From IMG/VR virus record IMGVR_UViG_3300048113_000191, positions 1 to 23,947 of that record: DNA of 23,947 bases, one strand, 5' to 3'. The translations under genes were made by a program, and so were the position numbers. The notes under the pieces were generated by a model that saw nothing but the letters and a program-made list of their open reading frames with translations, was not told the DNA's origin and searched no databases. Positions 12,599 to 19,553 of the stretch are shown one piece after another; position 1 is the stretch's first letter, and each line of letters starts with the position of its first letter. This DNA is from a virus.

Positions 12599-12940
12599 TT
12601 AGAAAGGCAAATCCTGAACAGCTTCTTTTGTTTCTGCTGTTTGGGTGTTCTCTGCTTTTTCAATTCTCCAAGAGTTTAGACTTGTGTAAAACTTGCCTTT
12701 CCATTCGTTTGTTCTAATATTAAAAAACACTTTTACAATATCTCCAACCTTGTTGTACTTTGTTAGGTTTTCAACAGCTTCCTCGCCTAATACTTCAAAT
12801 GCAAAGATTTGTTCTGCATCGTTGTAACCTCCATTATTGGCAATTACAAAGGTTTGTTTCTTCCAATCCTTTCCTGCTTTAGAAGTTCCTTGTTCTACTT
12901 CCGAAATGCTTTTGATTGTTCCGCTTAATTCTAATGACAT
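12599..12940 (-). CDS. ssb: Single-stranded DNA-binding protein (DUF3127-like OB fold)
   Basis: The 113-aa product begins MSLELSGTIKSISEVEQGTS and continues KAGKDWKKQTFVIANNGG with strands EQIFAFEVLG and DIVKVFFNIRTNEWKGKFYT. This is the pattern of the DUF3127 SSB-like OB-fold proteins of Bacteroidota. The C-terminal tail is acidic and ends Q-D-L-P-F, the kind of tip by which SSB recruits partner proteins. It lies directly after the ERF annealing gene, a common phage recombination pairing, and is followed by a hairpin terminator. Confidence 0.88.
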   Translation of the reverse strand: MSLELSGTIKSISEVEQGTSKAGKDWKKQTFVIANNGGYNDAEQIFAFEVLGEEAVENLTKYNKVGDIVKVFFNIRTNEWKGKFYTSLNSWRIEKAENTQTAETKEAVQDLPF

Positions 12941-12944
12941 AATT

Positions 12945-13478
12945 TTACTTTTTTAATGTTAATAATGATTTTACTTCTTGTGATAAATTATATTTTGATT
13001 CTACTTGTTGGATTGTAAAGTTGCCCGAATCGAGTGCAGCTTTAACTTTGTTAAATGCAGGCGTTCCTGCGTGTAGGCTTGTTTTAGACGTTTTACCGTG
13101 ATTATTGGTTGCGTCTGCGTCTTTGGTGTCGTCTATCAAAAACAAACCGTTTAGAGCGTATTTACGTGCATAAGATGAGGAACTTCCGTAGCTTTGGGAT
13201 ACGTCCATTCCTTTCCTGTTTACATCAATTCCCGCTTGTGCAGTAACTTTGTAAGATTTCTCTCCGTCTGTTACCGTTGCAGTTGCTTCTACATAAATTC
13301 CTAAAGGGTTTTCTTTTATCTCATCTGATACAGTCAAGAAAAGACCTTGTTTGTAGAGTAGTGGCTTAACCGCTTCGAGAATGTCCTCGCAACTTCTGTA
13401 ATTGTACTTACCAAAGTTGTTTCTTTGGTTCTTTGGTGCTTTTAGTTCGCTTTGAACTTTTACTAATTTTTCAATCAT
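12945..13478 (-). CDS. ERF-family single-strand annealing recombinase
   Basis: The 177-aa product has the ERF layout: IEKLVKVQSELKAPKNQRNN near the N-terminus, then NYRSCEDILEAVKPLL, a strand pair (GLFLTVSDEI and YVEATATVTDGEKSY), and the hallmark SQSYGSSSSYARKYALNGLF with DDTKDAD (about residues 93-123). These proteins anneal complementary single strands during phage recombination. The C-terminal 50 residues are a variable tail. It is the first gene after a strong promoter (13505-13536) and is followed by SSB with a 4-base gap. Confidence 0.93.
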   Translation of the reverse strand: MIEKLVKVQSELKAPKNQRNNFGKYNYRSCEDILEAVKPLLYKQGLFLTVSDEIKENPLGIYVEATATVTDGEKSYKVTAQAGIDVNRKGMDVSQSYGSSSSYARKYALNGLFLIDDTKDADATNNHGKTSKTSLHAGTPAFNKVKAALDSGNFTIQQVESKYNLSQEVKSLLTLKK

Positions 13479-13504
13479 TGTTTTAATTTTTAAGTTATAC
13501 TTTG

Positions 13505-13536
13505 CAAATATATGTAATTATATTGATAAAGTCAAA
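13505..13536 (-). promoter_or_regulatory. Bacteroidota-type promoter for the recombination/replication operon
   Basis: Minus strand: TTTG (13536-13533), 20 bases, TATATTTG (13512-13505). Both boxes match the consensus. It lies between the small early genes and the ERF ATG at 13478 and should drive the transcript down to the terminator at 6911-6929. Confidence 0.82.
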
Positions 13537-13542
13537 TTTTTA

Positions 13543-13716
13543 TTAAATACCTAAAGTTTGAACTCTTAATTCATACTTCTTTTCATCTTCAATAACTCTG
13601 AACCTGTGGTTTTTTCCTTCCCTTTCATTATATCCAACAATAGGATTAACTTTGTAATTCCAAAAGTCCTTTGGCAACTTTTCGCCTACTCTTAATTCTT
13701 TTAATTCTACTTTCAT
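13543..13716 (-). CDS. Hypothetical 57-aa protein
   Basis: The ATG at 13716 is preferred: the longer frame from 13764 would overlap the gene upstream by 37 bases. The product begins MKVELKELRVGEKLPKDFWN and ends KKYELRVQTLGI. It is basic and probably strand-rich, with no recognised family. It starts 11 bases after the preceding stop and is the last of five small early genes. Confidence 0.6.
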   Translation of the reverse strand: MKVELKELRVGEKLPKDFWNYKVNPIVGYNEREGKNHRFRVIEDEKKYELRVQTLGI

Positions 13717-13727
13717 ATCTATGTTTT

Positions 13728-13994
13728 TTATTTTTCTTCGTAATACCAATATTCTAATTCCCAAGATTCGTACAAAATACTATCGTCGTTCTTCATAGAG
13801 TCGAACGGAGGTATTCCTTTTAATAGTTCTAAAAGGTCGCTATCGTACTTAATTACCTTTTCTTCTTGAAATACTATGTATTCATTATTTACAATTTCTC
13901 CTGTGATGTCGCAGTATATTTCGTTATCTACTTCTTCAAGGTTATATCCTCGTTCTTCGTGTAGTCGCTCTATTCTAATATCGTCTATATTCAT
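13728..13994 (-). CDS. Hypothetical 88-aa acidic protein
   Basis: The start is the ATG at 13994 (a TTG three codons upstream is less likely), five bases after the previous stop. The product starts MNIDDIRIERLHEERGYNLE, has a Cys-Asp-x-Thr-Gly segment (YCDITGEIV) that may be half of a zinc-ribbon-like turn, and ends in an acidic, aromatic tail (WELEYWYYEEK). The high negative charge is reminiscent of DNA-mimic inhibitors, but nothing more specific supports that. Confidence 0.6.
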   Translation of the reverse strand: MNIDDIRIERLHEERGYNLEEVDNEIYCDITGEIVNNEYIVFQEEKVIKYDSDLLELLKGIPPFDSMKNDDSILYESWELEYWYYEEK

Positions 13995-13999
13995 ATTAT

Positions 14000-14290
14000 T
14001 CAATTTAGTTTAGTTGTGTTTATTATAAAATCCTCTAAATACTTTCCGTGTGATACATATACATTACTTCCATTAACCAAAGAAAATGGTTGTACCTTTA
14101 TTCCCTCAAATGTAAAAGAATTTACTGAATTATCAAAAATATCGTGTATTGAAGTTTTATAATCTTTTAATTCCCCCACTATGCTATCATAAAATTGTTC
14201 TGAAACCAACAACATTAAACCTTCTTTGTCGTACGTTTCTTGAGGTATCTTATCAACATAATACCCTATTTCAGCTATTGCGTTCTTCAT
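14000..14290 (-). CDS. Hypothetical 96-aa protein
   Basis: It begins MKNAIAEIGYYVDKIPQETY and contains LVSEQFYDSIVGELKDYKTS and a strand-rich second half. It is soluble, with no motif or family recognised. It lies seven bases after the 52-aa gene in the early cluster that starts at the promoter at 14658-14688. Confidence 0.6.
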   Translation of the reverse strand: MKNAIAEIGYYVDKIPQETYDKEGLMLLVSEQFYDSIVGELKDYKTSIHDIFDNSVNSFTFEGIKVQPFSLVNGSNVYVSHGKYLEDFIINTTKLN

Positions 14291-14296
14291 TATATC

Positions 14297-14455
14297 CTAT
14301 TTATATTTTTCTGCGTATGTTAATTTTACTTCTCTTAATAGTTCTCTTGCGTCCTCTCGGTTTATCTGATTATGTTCTGCGAATAAATCAACAGTAAAAT
14401 ATTTATTGAAGTAATCCAAGTACATTTTCCTTCTTTGTTCGTTTGTGTAGTTCAT
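14297..14455 (-). CDS. 52-aa hypothetical protein
   Basis: An ATG at 14455 overlaps the stop of the upstream 59-aa gene (TAATG) and the frame closes at TAG 14299-14297. The product begins MNYTNEQRRKMYLDYFNKYF and continues with an Arg/Glu/Lys-rich helix (NQINREDARELLREVKL). It is a small basic helical protein that could be a DNA-binding or inhibitor peptide. No family is recognised. Confidence 0.6.
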   Translation of the reverse strand: MNYTNEQRRKMYLDYFNKYFTVDLFAEHNQINREDARELLREVKLTYAEKYK

Positions 14456-14634
14456 TATATCTGATTTTTAAATTCTTGAACTGCTTCCTTTAATCTTTTC
14501 TCATAAGTCTCTGTAATCCAATCATCTACTTCCGTTCCGATGAATGAAGGATTATAATTTACAAGGTTTGATGCTGCACAATAAACTGAATACAGCTTTT
14601 CATACTCTGCTGATGTTAATTTTACTTCTGTCAT
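14455..14634 (-). CDS. 59-aa hypothetical protein, first gene of an early cluster
   Basis: The frame runs from ATG at 14634 to TAA at 14457-14455. The product begins MTEVKLTSAEYEKLYSVYCA and continues IGTEVDDWITETYEKRLKEA. It is helical and soluble. The gene stands directly behind a promoter (14658-14688) and its stop overlaps the next start. No family is recognised. Confidence 0.6.
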   Translation of the reverse strand: MTEVKLTSAEYEKLYSVYCAASNLVNYNPSFIGTEVDDWITETYEKRLKEAVQEFKNQI

Positions 14635-14657
14635 AATATTTGTTTTTGATTATGATA

Positions 14658-14688
14658 CAAATCTATAACAAAAAAATGATACCGAAAA
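14658..14688 (-). promoter_or_regulatory. Promoter for the small early-gene cluster
   Basis: Minus strand: -7 box TAGATTTG (14665-14658) matches TAnnTTTG, and 19 bases upstream the -33 position reads TTTT (14688-14685) instead of TTTG. A long A-tract with AAAGTTTTT precedes it, as at the promoters at 449-479 and 1866-1895. The bases after the -7 box (TATCATAATCAAAAACA) resemble those of the 21724-21754 and 1866-1895 promoters. Confidence 0.72.
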
Positions 14689-14716
14689 ACTTTTTTTTAA
14701 AAAAAGCACAAAAAAA

Positions 14717-14738
14717 GAGGCTACATTTCTGCAACCTC
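14717..14738 (-). terminator. Rho-independent terminator after the NinG-like gene
   Basis: Minus strand: GAGGTTGC pairs with GTAGCCTC (two G-T wobbles) around a 6-base loop and is followed by seven T. It lies about 30 bases past the NinG-like stop. Confidence 0.8.
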
Positions 14739-14769
14739 CTTAAACTAAAACAATTATGAAAAACTAAAA

Positions 14770-15159
14770 CTAAAACTCTTTTGATAAATCTTTGTACTTT
14801 TCTGTCATTTCTTCTAAATCTTTAGTTGTAAACTTTACAATCTCTCTCGCTTTTTCAGCAAGCATTTCAGAAGTTCCCTCTCCTTTGTTGTTGTCTAGCC
14901 ATTTGCTAAACTTGTATTGCTCTCCCCACCTAAACACGTTGCAACCCGAACATTGAACTTGTACGTTTGTTTCGTCCCACCTTGTCGAATAATGTTTACG
15001 ACTTTGAAAGTGTCCCGCTTGCAATTTCTTCCAATGGTCTTTCTTTCCACAAGTAACACATTCAGCAATGTCATTCTTTGCGTATCTTCTTCTTATGTAT
15101 TCTGAAAAAGCAGCATCAAGTTTTTTGACAACTTGCGAACGTGTTTTTTTCTTTGCCAT
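14770..15159 (-). CDS. ninG: NinG/Rap-like recombination endonuclease
   Basis: The 129-aa product matches the lambda NinG family, which cuts branched recombination intermediates. It has a basic N-terminus (MAKKKTRSQVVKKLDAAFSE), a zinc site made of C34-x2-C37 and C70-x2-C73, and the HNH-like core LQAGHFQSRKHYSTRW (H50) followed by NVQVQCSGCNVFRWGE. All expected ligands are present. It stands alone between its own promoter (15167-15174) and terminator (14717-14738), apart from the ERF/SSB genes with which it would act. Confidence 0.92.
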   Translation of the reverse strand: MAKKKTRSQVVKKLDAAFSEYIRRRYAKNDIAECVTCGKKDHWKKLQAGHFQSRKHYSTRWDETNVQVQCSGCNVFRWGEQYKFSKWLDNNKGEGTSEMLAEKAREIVKFTTKDLEEMTEKYKDLSKEF

Positions 15160-15166
15160 TGTACTA

Positions 15167-15174
15167 CAAATTTA
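15167..15174 (-). promoter_or_regulatory. Candidate promoter -7 box for the NinG-like gene
   Basis: Minus strand TAAATTTG fits TAnnTTTG and ends eight bases before the ATG. The -33 region holds only a partial match (TTG about 21 bases upstream), so this is weaker than the other promoters and would give a very short leader. Confidence 0.45.
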
Positions 15175-15216
15175 AACAAAATGTTTCTTCTTTAACAATA
15201 TAGTTTTCAACAATAG

Positions 15217-15606
15217 CTATTTTGTAACTCCTTGTTTCTTTTCCCACGTTCTCATTCCGCCAAGCCCTAGCATACCGAAAAGAATGGTAAACAATTCGTC
15301 CATTTGTAAAGCAGGTAAATCAGACCATTCGGGGTGTGCGAATATTATTAAATCTCTTAAAATAAAGTTATACAACAAAGCTACACCTATAACCCAACCG
15401 ATAAAAGGACGCCAACCTGCCACAAACATTGTTCTATGACCTGCCTCAACCTCATTGATTTTGGTTTGTAACTCTACCAACCTTTCAGCAGTTTCGAGTT
15501 GCTTGTTAGGGTCAAGTTCTTTCCCTTTGATAGCCTCACGAATATCTTTCGCTAAATCTCCGATTCCTTTTGTGCCTGTTCCTAAAAGTTTACTAATCCA
15601 ACTCAT
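15217..15606 (-). CDS. Holin (3TM family)
   Basis: The 129-aa product has an N-terminal amphipathic part (residues 1-50), then AGHRTMFVAGWRPFIGWVIG leading into a TM helix (about 66-90), a short loop with HPEWSDLPALQMDEL, and a second hydrophobic helix ending FGMLGLGGMRTWEK. The W-R-P-F-x-G-W and G-x-x-G-L-G-G-M-R-T-x-E-K elements are typical of the 3TM holins. It would permeabilise the inner membrane for release of the endolysin encoded at 15866-16237. It overlaps the preceding membrane-protein gene by four bases and ends the late transcript. Confidence 0.88.
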   Translation of the reverse strand: MSWISKLLGTGTKGIGDLAKDIREAIKGKELDPNKQLETAERLVELQTKINEVEAGHRTMFVAGWRPFIGWVIGVALLYNFILRDLIIFAHPEWSDLPALQMDELFTILFGMLGLGGMRTWEKKQGVTK

Positions 15607-15872
15607 CTTAATAATAGTATAAAATATGCAATCATTACGTTTAAATTAACAAGGACTAAATTCCATTGCTTCGCTACGAATACTTGAGGCAATGATAATA
15701 AACCTGCAAATATATAAAATACCACACCTTGTGTCTGTGGTAGCAAATGAGGAGCAGTAATGAAGAAACCTGTCCCCATATACCCTAATCTATTGGCAAT
15801 CCTCTCTAAAGGTGTTAAACGTCTTTCTTTGACTAAACTCCTTAATATTGTACTTTTAAATTTATTTACCAT
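15603..15872 (-). CDS. Membrane protein of the lysis cassette
   Basis: The 89-aa product has a basic start (MVNKFKSTILRSLVKERRLT) followed by two to three hydrophobic stretches (about residues 30-40, 48-65 and 70-88). It overlaps the endolysin gene by seven bases and the holin by four. It may be a second holin, an antiholin or a spanin-like helper, but no family is recognised. Confidence 0.68.
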   Translation of the reverse strand: MVNKFKSTILRSLVKERRLTPLERIANRLGYMGTGFFITAPHLLPQTQGVVFYIFAGLLSLPQVFVAKQWNLVLVNLNVMIAYFILLLR

Positions 15873-16237
15873 CGAGCTTTATATCCTCTAATATCGTAGT
15901 GAGTAAATGTCTTATATGCTTTGAGTCCTCCTTGAACCATCTTGCCTTCAGAAATCAAATACTTTATTATATTGGCAACTTCTTTAGGAGATTTAGATTC
16001 AACAACAATGTCGGCTGCTTTAGCAAGTAAGTGTTGGCTCTTTGTAGACCCCCCTATTTTTCTATTGTGTTCTAAACTTCTATAAGCAGAATTAATTGAA
16101 ATAGGCACTCCTAAATAGTCTCTCAAGACTTGTAGATTGTCTGCCAAGTCAAGAACATTAGGCAATAAAGAAGTAGGCAATTCAGTTCCATCTTTGCAAT
16201 CAAATTCTGATAAACTAAAGTTCTCTGTTATTCTCAT
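15866..16237 (-). CDS. Endolysin, M15-type peptidase
   Basis: The 123-aa single-domain peptidase shows the M15 zinc-peptidase pattern: INSAYRSLEHNRKIGG, then SQHLLAKAADI with H69 and D76 as zinc ligands, and FTHYDIRGYKARW with H113. This class cuts peptide cross-links of peptidoglycan (D-Ala-D-Ala carboxypeptidase or L,D-peptidase type). There is no signal peptide, so it should need the holin to reach the wall. It is coupled to the upstream 50-aa TM peptide (ATGA) and overlaps the membrane-protein gene downstream. Confidence 0.92.
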   Translation of the reverse strand: MRITENFSLSEFDCKDGTELPTSLLPNVLDLADNLQVLRDYLGVPISINSAYRSLEHNRKIGGSTKSQHLLAKAADIVVESKSPKEVANIIKYLISEGKMVQGGLKAYKTFTHYDIRGYKARW

Positions 16238-16386
16238 TTATTCTTTTTATTCATTATGTACCACTTTTGAATAGTGTACCCAATGGTAACAAGCATCAAT
16301 GCAATCTTTAGAATTACATCTAAATTACTCAAGGAAATCCCAAATGTGCCAATACTCAATGCGTACACTTTCAAATCTTGTGTCAT
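16234..16386 (-). CDS. 50-aa single-TM peptide of the lysis cassette
   Basis: The frame runs from ATG at 16386, one base after the preceding stop, to TGA at 16236-16234, overlapping the endolysin ATG. The product is MTQDLKVYALSIGTFGISLS, then a hydrophobic helix (about residues 23-42) and a basic end (KKNK). The layout and position fit a small holin-like or accessory lysis peptide that I recall from marine phages. Confidence 0.65.
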   Translation of the reverse strand: MTQDLKVYALSIGTFGISLSNLDVILKIALMLVTIGYTIQKWYIMNKKNK

Positions 16387-16387
16387 C

Positions 16388-16741
16388 TTATGAAATCTTT
16401 AATGCTTGGTATTTAAGTCCCATAAAAGCGTGGAGTCCTTCACTATCTATATCAACTGAATAAGTTGCCCAACCATAAGGGTGGGAATAGTTGCCTTCTT
16501 CATCAGCTTCTAAATCAGCCCAAAGAACGTCTATAAGGTAATCAGTACCATATACTGCTTCCTCTATAACTTCTCCTTCTTCGTTGATTATAGCGTCTGT
16601 AACAACCTCGTAACCCAATTCTACGATAGTATGGCGATGAGTTGGGTAGTTGCTTCCTTCTTCGTCTTGTGCTACTCCTAAACCTTCGATTTTATCGAGT
16701 GCCTGTTCTTTGCTATTAAATGCGTATTTTCCTATTTTCAT
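16388..16741 (-). CDS. Hypothetical 117-aa protein downstream of the fibre
   Basis: The acidic protein begins MKIGKYAFNSKEQALDKIEG and contains HRHTIVELGYEVVTDAIINE and SHPYGWATYSVDIDSEGLHAF. Small proteins of this look are often encoded right after fibre genes in marine tailed phages, possibly as a virion component or fibre chaperone. No domain is recognised. It begins 11 bases after the fibre stop. Confidence 0.7.
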   Translation of the reverse strand: MKIGKYAFNSKEQALDKIEGLGVAQDEEGSNYPTHRHTIVELGYEVVTDAIINEEGEVIEEAVYGTDYLIDVLWADLEADEEGNYSHPYGWATYSVDIDSEGLHAFMGLKYQALKIS

Positions 16742-16752
16742 TTTATATAATT

Positions 16753-18777
16753 TTATAACGTTGTTAATTCTTGTAATTCTGTGTCGCTTAATGCTTCGTC
16801 ATATACTCTTATTTCTTTAACTTTTCCATAAAACTCATTAGATGAATTACCACCGTCAAGAGAAACTTCACTCAAACCAATTGGTGTGTTACCATTATTA
16901 TCAGTATCAACTTGAGAGCCATTAACCCATAGTGCAAAATCATTTGCTTTATATTTTGCTGAAATTTTTACATTTTCAGAAAAATCTACTAAACCACTTT
17001 TAATGTTGCATTGCAAATTTCCATCAGAAAAAACAGCAAAACCATATTTATTTTCAACACCACTTCTATATATATATAATCTATTTAAGGCACTTGCACT
17101 TTGTATTGATATTGCTTCGTTTATGTTAATCGTATCTGAAAGCCCACTAATCTCTGCATACAATACCCCCTCTGATGAGTTTATTACATTTGACAAATCT
17201 CCTGTACTATTTCCTACATCTGCTGCGCGTGTCGATGCAGTTCCGAAGGTTGGTATGTAGGAAGTTGCGTATGAGCCTTGTTTTAATTCAATACCCCAAG
17301 CATAAATCTCATCACTTAATGAACCTGCATACTCGAAATTGTTTAAATCGCCTGCTAAACCAAAACAAGACCTTATAACAGCTCCGTTAGATGCAGTTGT
17401 TGCTGTTAAAGAAACGTTATACCAACCATTTCCATAATACTTTATATCTGAATCGACTAAAGTAGGCGCAGTAGCAAATGATTCCGTATTAACAACACCA
17501 TTGACTAAATCAATATTTAAAGCTAACTGACCTATGTAACCAAGTCCCGATGTTCTTTGATTCATTAATAACGAAGCAAAGTCGTGTGTTTTCTTCTTGA
17601 AGAAACCGCTTAATGTATAGGTGGTACTTGTTGAAGATGTACTATCGTCATAAACGTATTTACCAACATTTGACGTTGAGTTACCTTTAATGTTAAAAGC
17701 ATTATATAACCCTTGAGGAGAAATAGAAGAAAGAGAACCTACAAGTATATTGGATTTAGCCCAAGATGACTGACTAAAATCTTCGCTATATTGTATCAAA
17801 TTAGTACTCTGTGGTTCTAACAACAAGCTCGGACAACCTCCATCCGTGTAGTCTAATCTTGGTACGTTTGTGTTTACTTCTGTTACTTCTCTTACAGATA
17901 CGTTGTCTATAACAAGTTCTTCTCCGCTTCTTCCGTATATAAGAAAAAAATTTGTTCCACTCGTAGAAGTAAAATAAAAAGTGTAAGTCCCTGCGTCTAA
18001 ATGGTCATTATTTATTCTGTGGTTACCTATCTCTATGATGTTAATTCCTGTTCCTTCGTTAGATAAAACTGTTATTTTTACTTCGTAAAGAGTATTAATA
18101 GGAATAGAAAGATTTTGTAAGATGAATGAAGACCCTCCTGTTCCGTCATAAGTAGCTACTCCATTCGCAATAGCCCAACCTGTACCTTTAGTCCAATTAC
18201 TATCAGCGTCAAAACTACCATTAACAATTTCCTCACTACCTAAACCAAGACCTGTGTTTATAAATCCGTTTTTATCTACTCTTGAACCTGCCGAGCTTCT
18301 TGAGAAAGAAGAAAAGTCAGCACCCGTTTCTCTTACAGAAACACTTTCTATTGTACCTCCATTTACTGCTTGTGGATTTTCCTCATTTCTATAAAGATAA
18401 AAAATGCTCGAAGTTGCTTTTATTGTAAATCTTATTCTTCCTGTTGTCGTTATTTCGTAGTTAATTCCTGCACCTACGTTCACCTTAAAGCCATTACCTA
18501 CAATGTCAGAAACATATAATTCTACATCATAACTCTTTCCCGAAGTCAATATATCTTGAGAAACCCCCGAACTACTCCCGTCATTTCTTAATACTAATTT
18601 TCCATTTGAAAAATCGGCATAATTATTTGCGTTTTGAACACCTGCAAGAGTCCACCCTGTACTACCTTGCTCAAAGTTTCCGTTAGTTAGTTCTTCGGTA
18701 TTTATTATTTCGGGAAGAACTGCATAAGCCTTTCCTGCTTTAACACCACTCGGTACGTATAAATATTTTAATCCCAT
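16753..18777 (-). CDS. Tail fibre / adhesin with carbohydrate-binding-like and LamG-like domains
   Basis: The ATG at 18777 (MGLKYLYVPSGVKAGKAYAV) is preferred to one further upstream. The 674-aa product is modular. A first jelly-roll-like domain starts ELTNGNFEQGSTGWTLAG and ends near GGTIESVSVRE. A second starts EEIVNGSFDADSNWTKGTGW and ends LVIDNVSVRE. Between and after them are SFSRSSAGSRVDKNGFI and VPRLDYTDGGCPSLLLEPQS followed by NLIQYSEDF, which introduces a third similar domain. The C-terminus (ISAKYKANDFALWVNGSQVD to KVKEIRVYDEALSDTELQEL) is a concanavalin A/LamG-like fold. It likely binds host surface glycans. It lies between the connector and the lysis genes. Confidence 0.85.
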   Translation of the reverse strand: MGLKYLYVPSGVKAGKAYAVLPEIINTEELTNGNFEQGSTGWTLAGVQNANNYADFSNGKLVLRNDGSSSGVSQDILTSGKSYDVELYVSDIVGNGFKVNVGAGINYEITTTGRIRFTIKATSSIFYLYRNEENPQAVNGGTIESVSVRETGADFSSFSRSSAGSRVDKNGFINTGLGLGSEEIVNGSFDADSNWTKGTGWAIANGVATYDGTGGSSFILQNLSIPINTLYEVKITVLSNEGTGINIIEIGNHRINNDHLDAGTYTFYFTSTSGTNFFLIYGRSGEELVIDNVSVREVTEVNTNVPRLDYTDGGCPSLLLEPQSTNLIQYSEDFSQSSWAKSNILVGSLSSISPQGLYNAFNIKGNSTSNVGKYVYDDSTSSTSTTYTLSGFFKKKTHDFASLLMNQRTSGLGYIGQLALNIDLVNGVVNTESFATAPTLVDSDIKYYGNGWYNVSLTATTASNGAVIRSCFGLAGDLNNFEYAGSLSDEIYAWGIELKQGSYATSYIPTFGTASTRAADVGNSTGDLSNVINSSEGVLYAEISGLSDTININEAISIQSASALNRLYIYRSGVENKYGFAVFSDGNLQCNIKSGLVDFSENVKISAKYKANDFALWVNGSQVDTDNNGNTPIGLSEVSLDGGNSSNEFYGKVKEIRVYDEALSDTELQELTTL

Positions 18778-18791
18778 AGTTTTTATTTGTT

Positions 18792-18965
18792 TTATATTTC
18801 GATACAAGTTAAAGACTCAAGAGAACCACTATCTCCTTCAACTCTATCTTTAAAGTCTTTTATAATTACCTTGTCAGCATATGCGTTACCCCAACCTGTC
18901 AACGATGTTCCTTGCCCCCATTCAGAGTCAAAGTTTGCTATTCCCCAATTTATTGAATTTGCCAT
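18792..18965 (-). CDS. 57-aa small protein preceding the fibre
   Basis: The frame from ATG at 18965 to TAA at 18794-18792 gives MANSINWGIANFDSEWGQGT followed by SLTGWGNAYADK. Three Trp-Gly pairs stand out, and the C-terminus is acidic. I recall similar short Trp-rich proteins beside fibre genes in Bacteroidota phages. It ends 14 bases before the fibre start. It may be a virion or fibre-associated protein. Confidence 0.65.
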   Translation of the reverse strand: MANSINWGIANFDSEWGQGTSLTGWGNAYADKVIIKDFKDRVEGDSGSLESLTCIEI

Positions 18966-19044
18966 TTTCTACTTTTTTTAAAAACAATTTTAGACGCTCT
19001 ACGTTTTTTTGTTTCTGTTTGTATTTTCCTCTTTTTTCTTTCAT
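18928..19044 (-). CDS. 38-aa basic peptide coupled to the connector gene
   Basis: An ATG at 19044 overlaps the stop of the connector gene (ATGA), and the frame ends at TGA 18930-18928, overlapping the next small gene by 38 bases in another frame. The product is very basic (MKEKRGKYKQKQKNVERLKL). The exact coupling supports translation; the overlap with the next ORF argues some caution. Confidence 0.4.
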   Translation of the reverse strand: MKEKRGKYKQKQKNVERLKLFLKKVENGKFNKLGNSKL

Positions 19045-19553
19045 AGTACCCAACTTCCAAAATTACCGTCGCCACTAGGAGAAACATCTTCGTCGGAGTT
19101 GCTTAAATACTCGGGAAACAAAGTTGTGTTATTACATACGTAATCAATGAATCTACGTGTGTAGTTTTGTGCTGTGGTTCTTGCTTTTTCGATTAAGAAA
19201 TCAACCTCATCTTTTACAACCGTTTCGCTTGTTTCAGAAGTGTGTTTGTAAACACCTCCGTTTGCAATCGTATAAGCTGCAAAAGGATAGTACTCAACAA
19301 GTCCCCAATGGATAAGCATAGGCTTAACGTACTTAATCAATAGATTTTTATAGTTAGCATTTGCAGGGTCGTCAATAGTTCCGCCCGAAATCTTTGTTTG
19401 AATAGCCACAAGTAAGTCAGTTCCCAAATATTGCTGAATATGTATATCCTGCGCAATTCTTAAATATTGAATGAATTTACCAACGTCCACATTACCGTCT
19501 ATGGTGCTGTTTCTTTTGATGTCTGTCGTTGTAATTAATAATACTTCTGCCAT
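19041..19553 (-). CDS. Head-tail connector / adaptor protein (DUF6712-like)
   Basis: The 170-aa product begins MAEVLLITTTDIKRNSTIDG and has the helical pattern of gp6-like head-tail adaptors: KFIQYLRIAQDIHIQQYLGT, LLIKYVKPMLIHWGLVEYYP, then a strand-turn (NGGVYKHTSETSETV) and a long helix (EVDFLIEKARTTAQNYTRRF). This arrangement matches the DUF6712-type proteins encoded after the portal in Bacteroidota phages. It would sit under the portal and join the tail. Its start overlaps the portal stop (TAATG). Confidence 0.82.
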   Translation of the reverse strand: MAEVLLITTTDIKRNSTIDGNVDVGKFIQYLRIAQDIHIQQYLGTDLLVAIQTKISGGTIDDPANANYKNLLIKYVKPMLIHWGLVEYYPFAAYTIANGGVYKHTSETSETVVKDEVDFLIEKARTTAQNYTRRFIDYVCNNTTLFPEYLSNSDEDVSPSGDGNFGSWVL

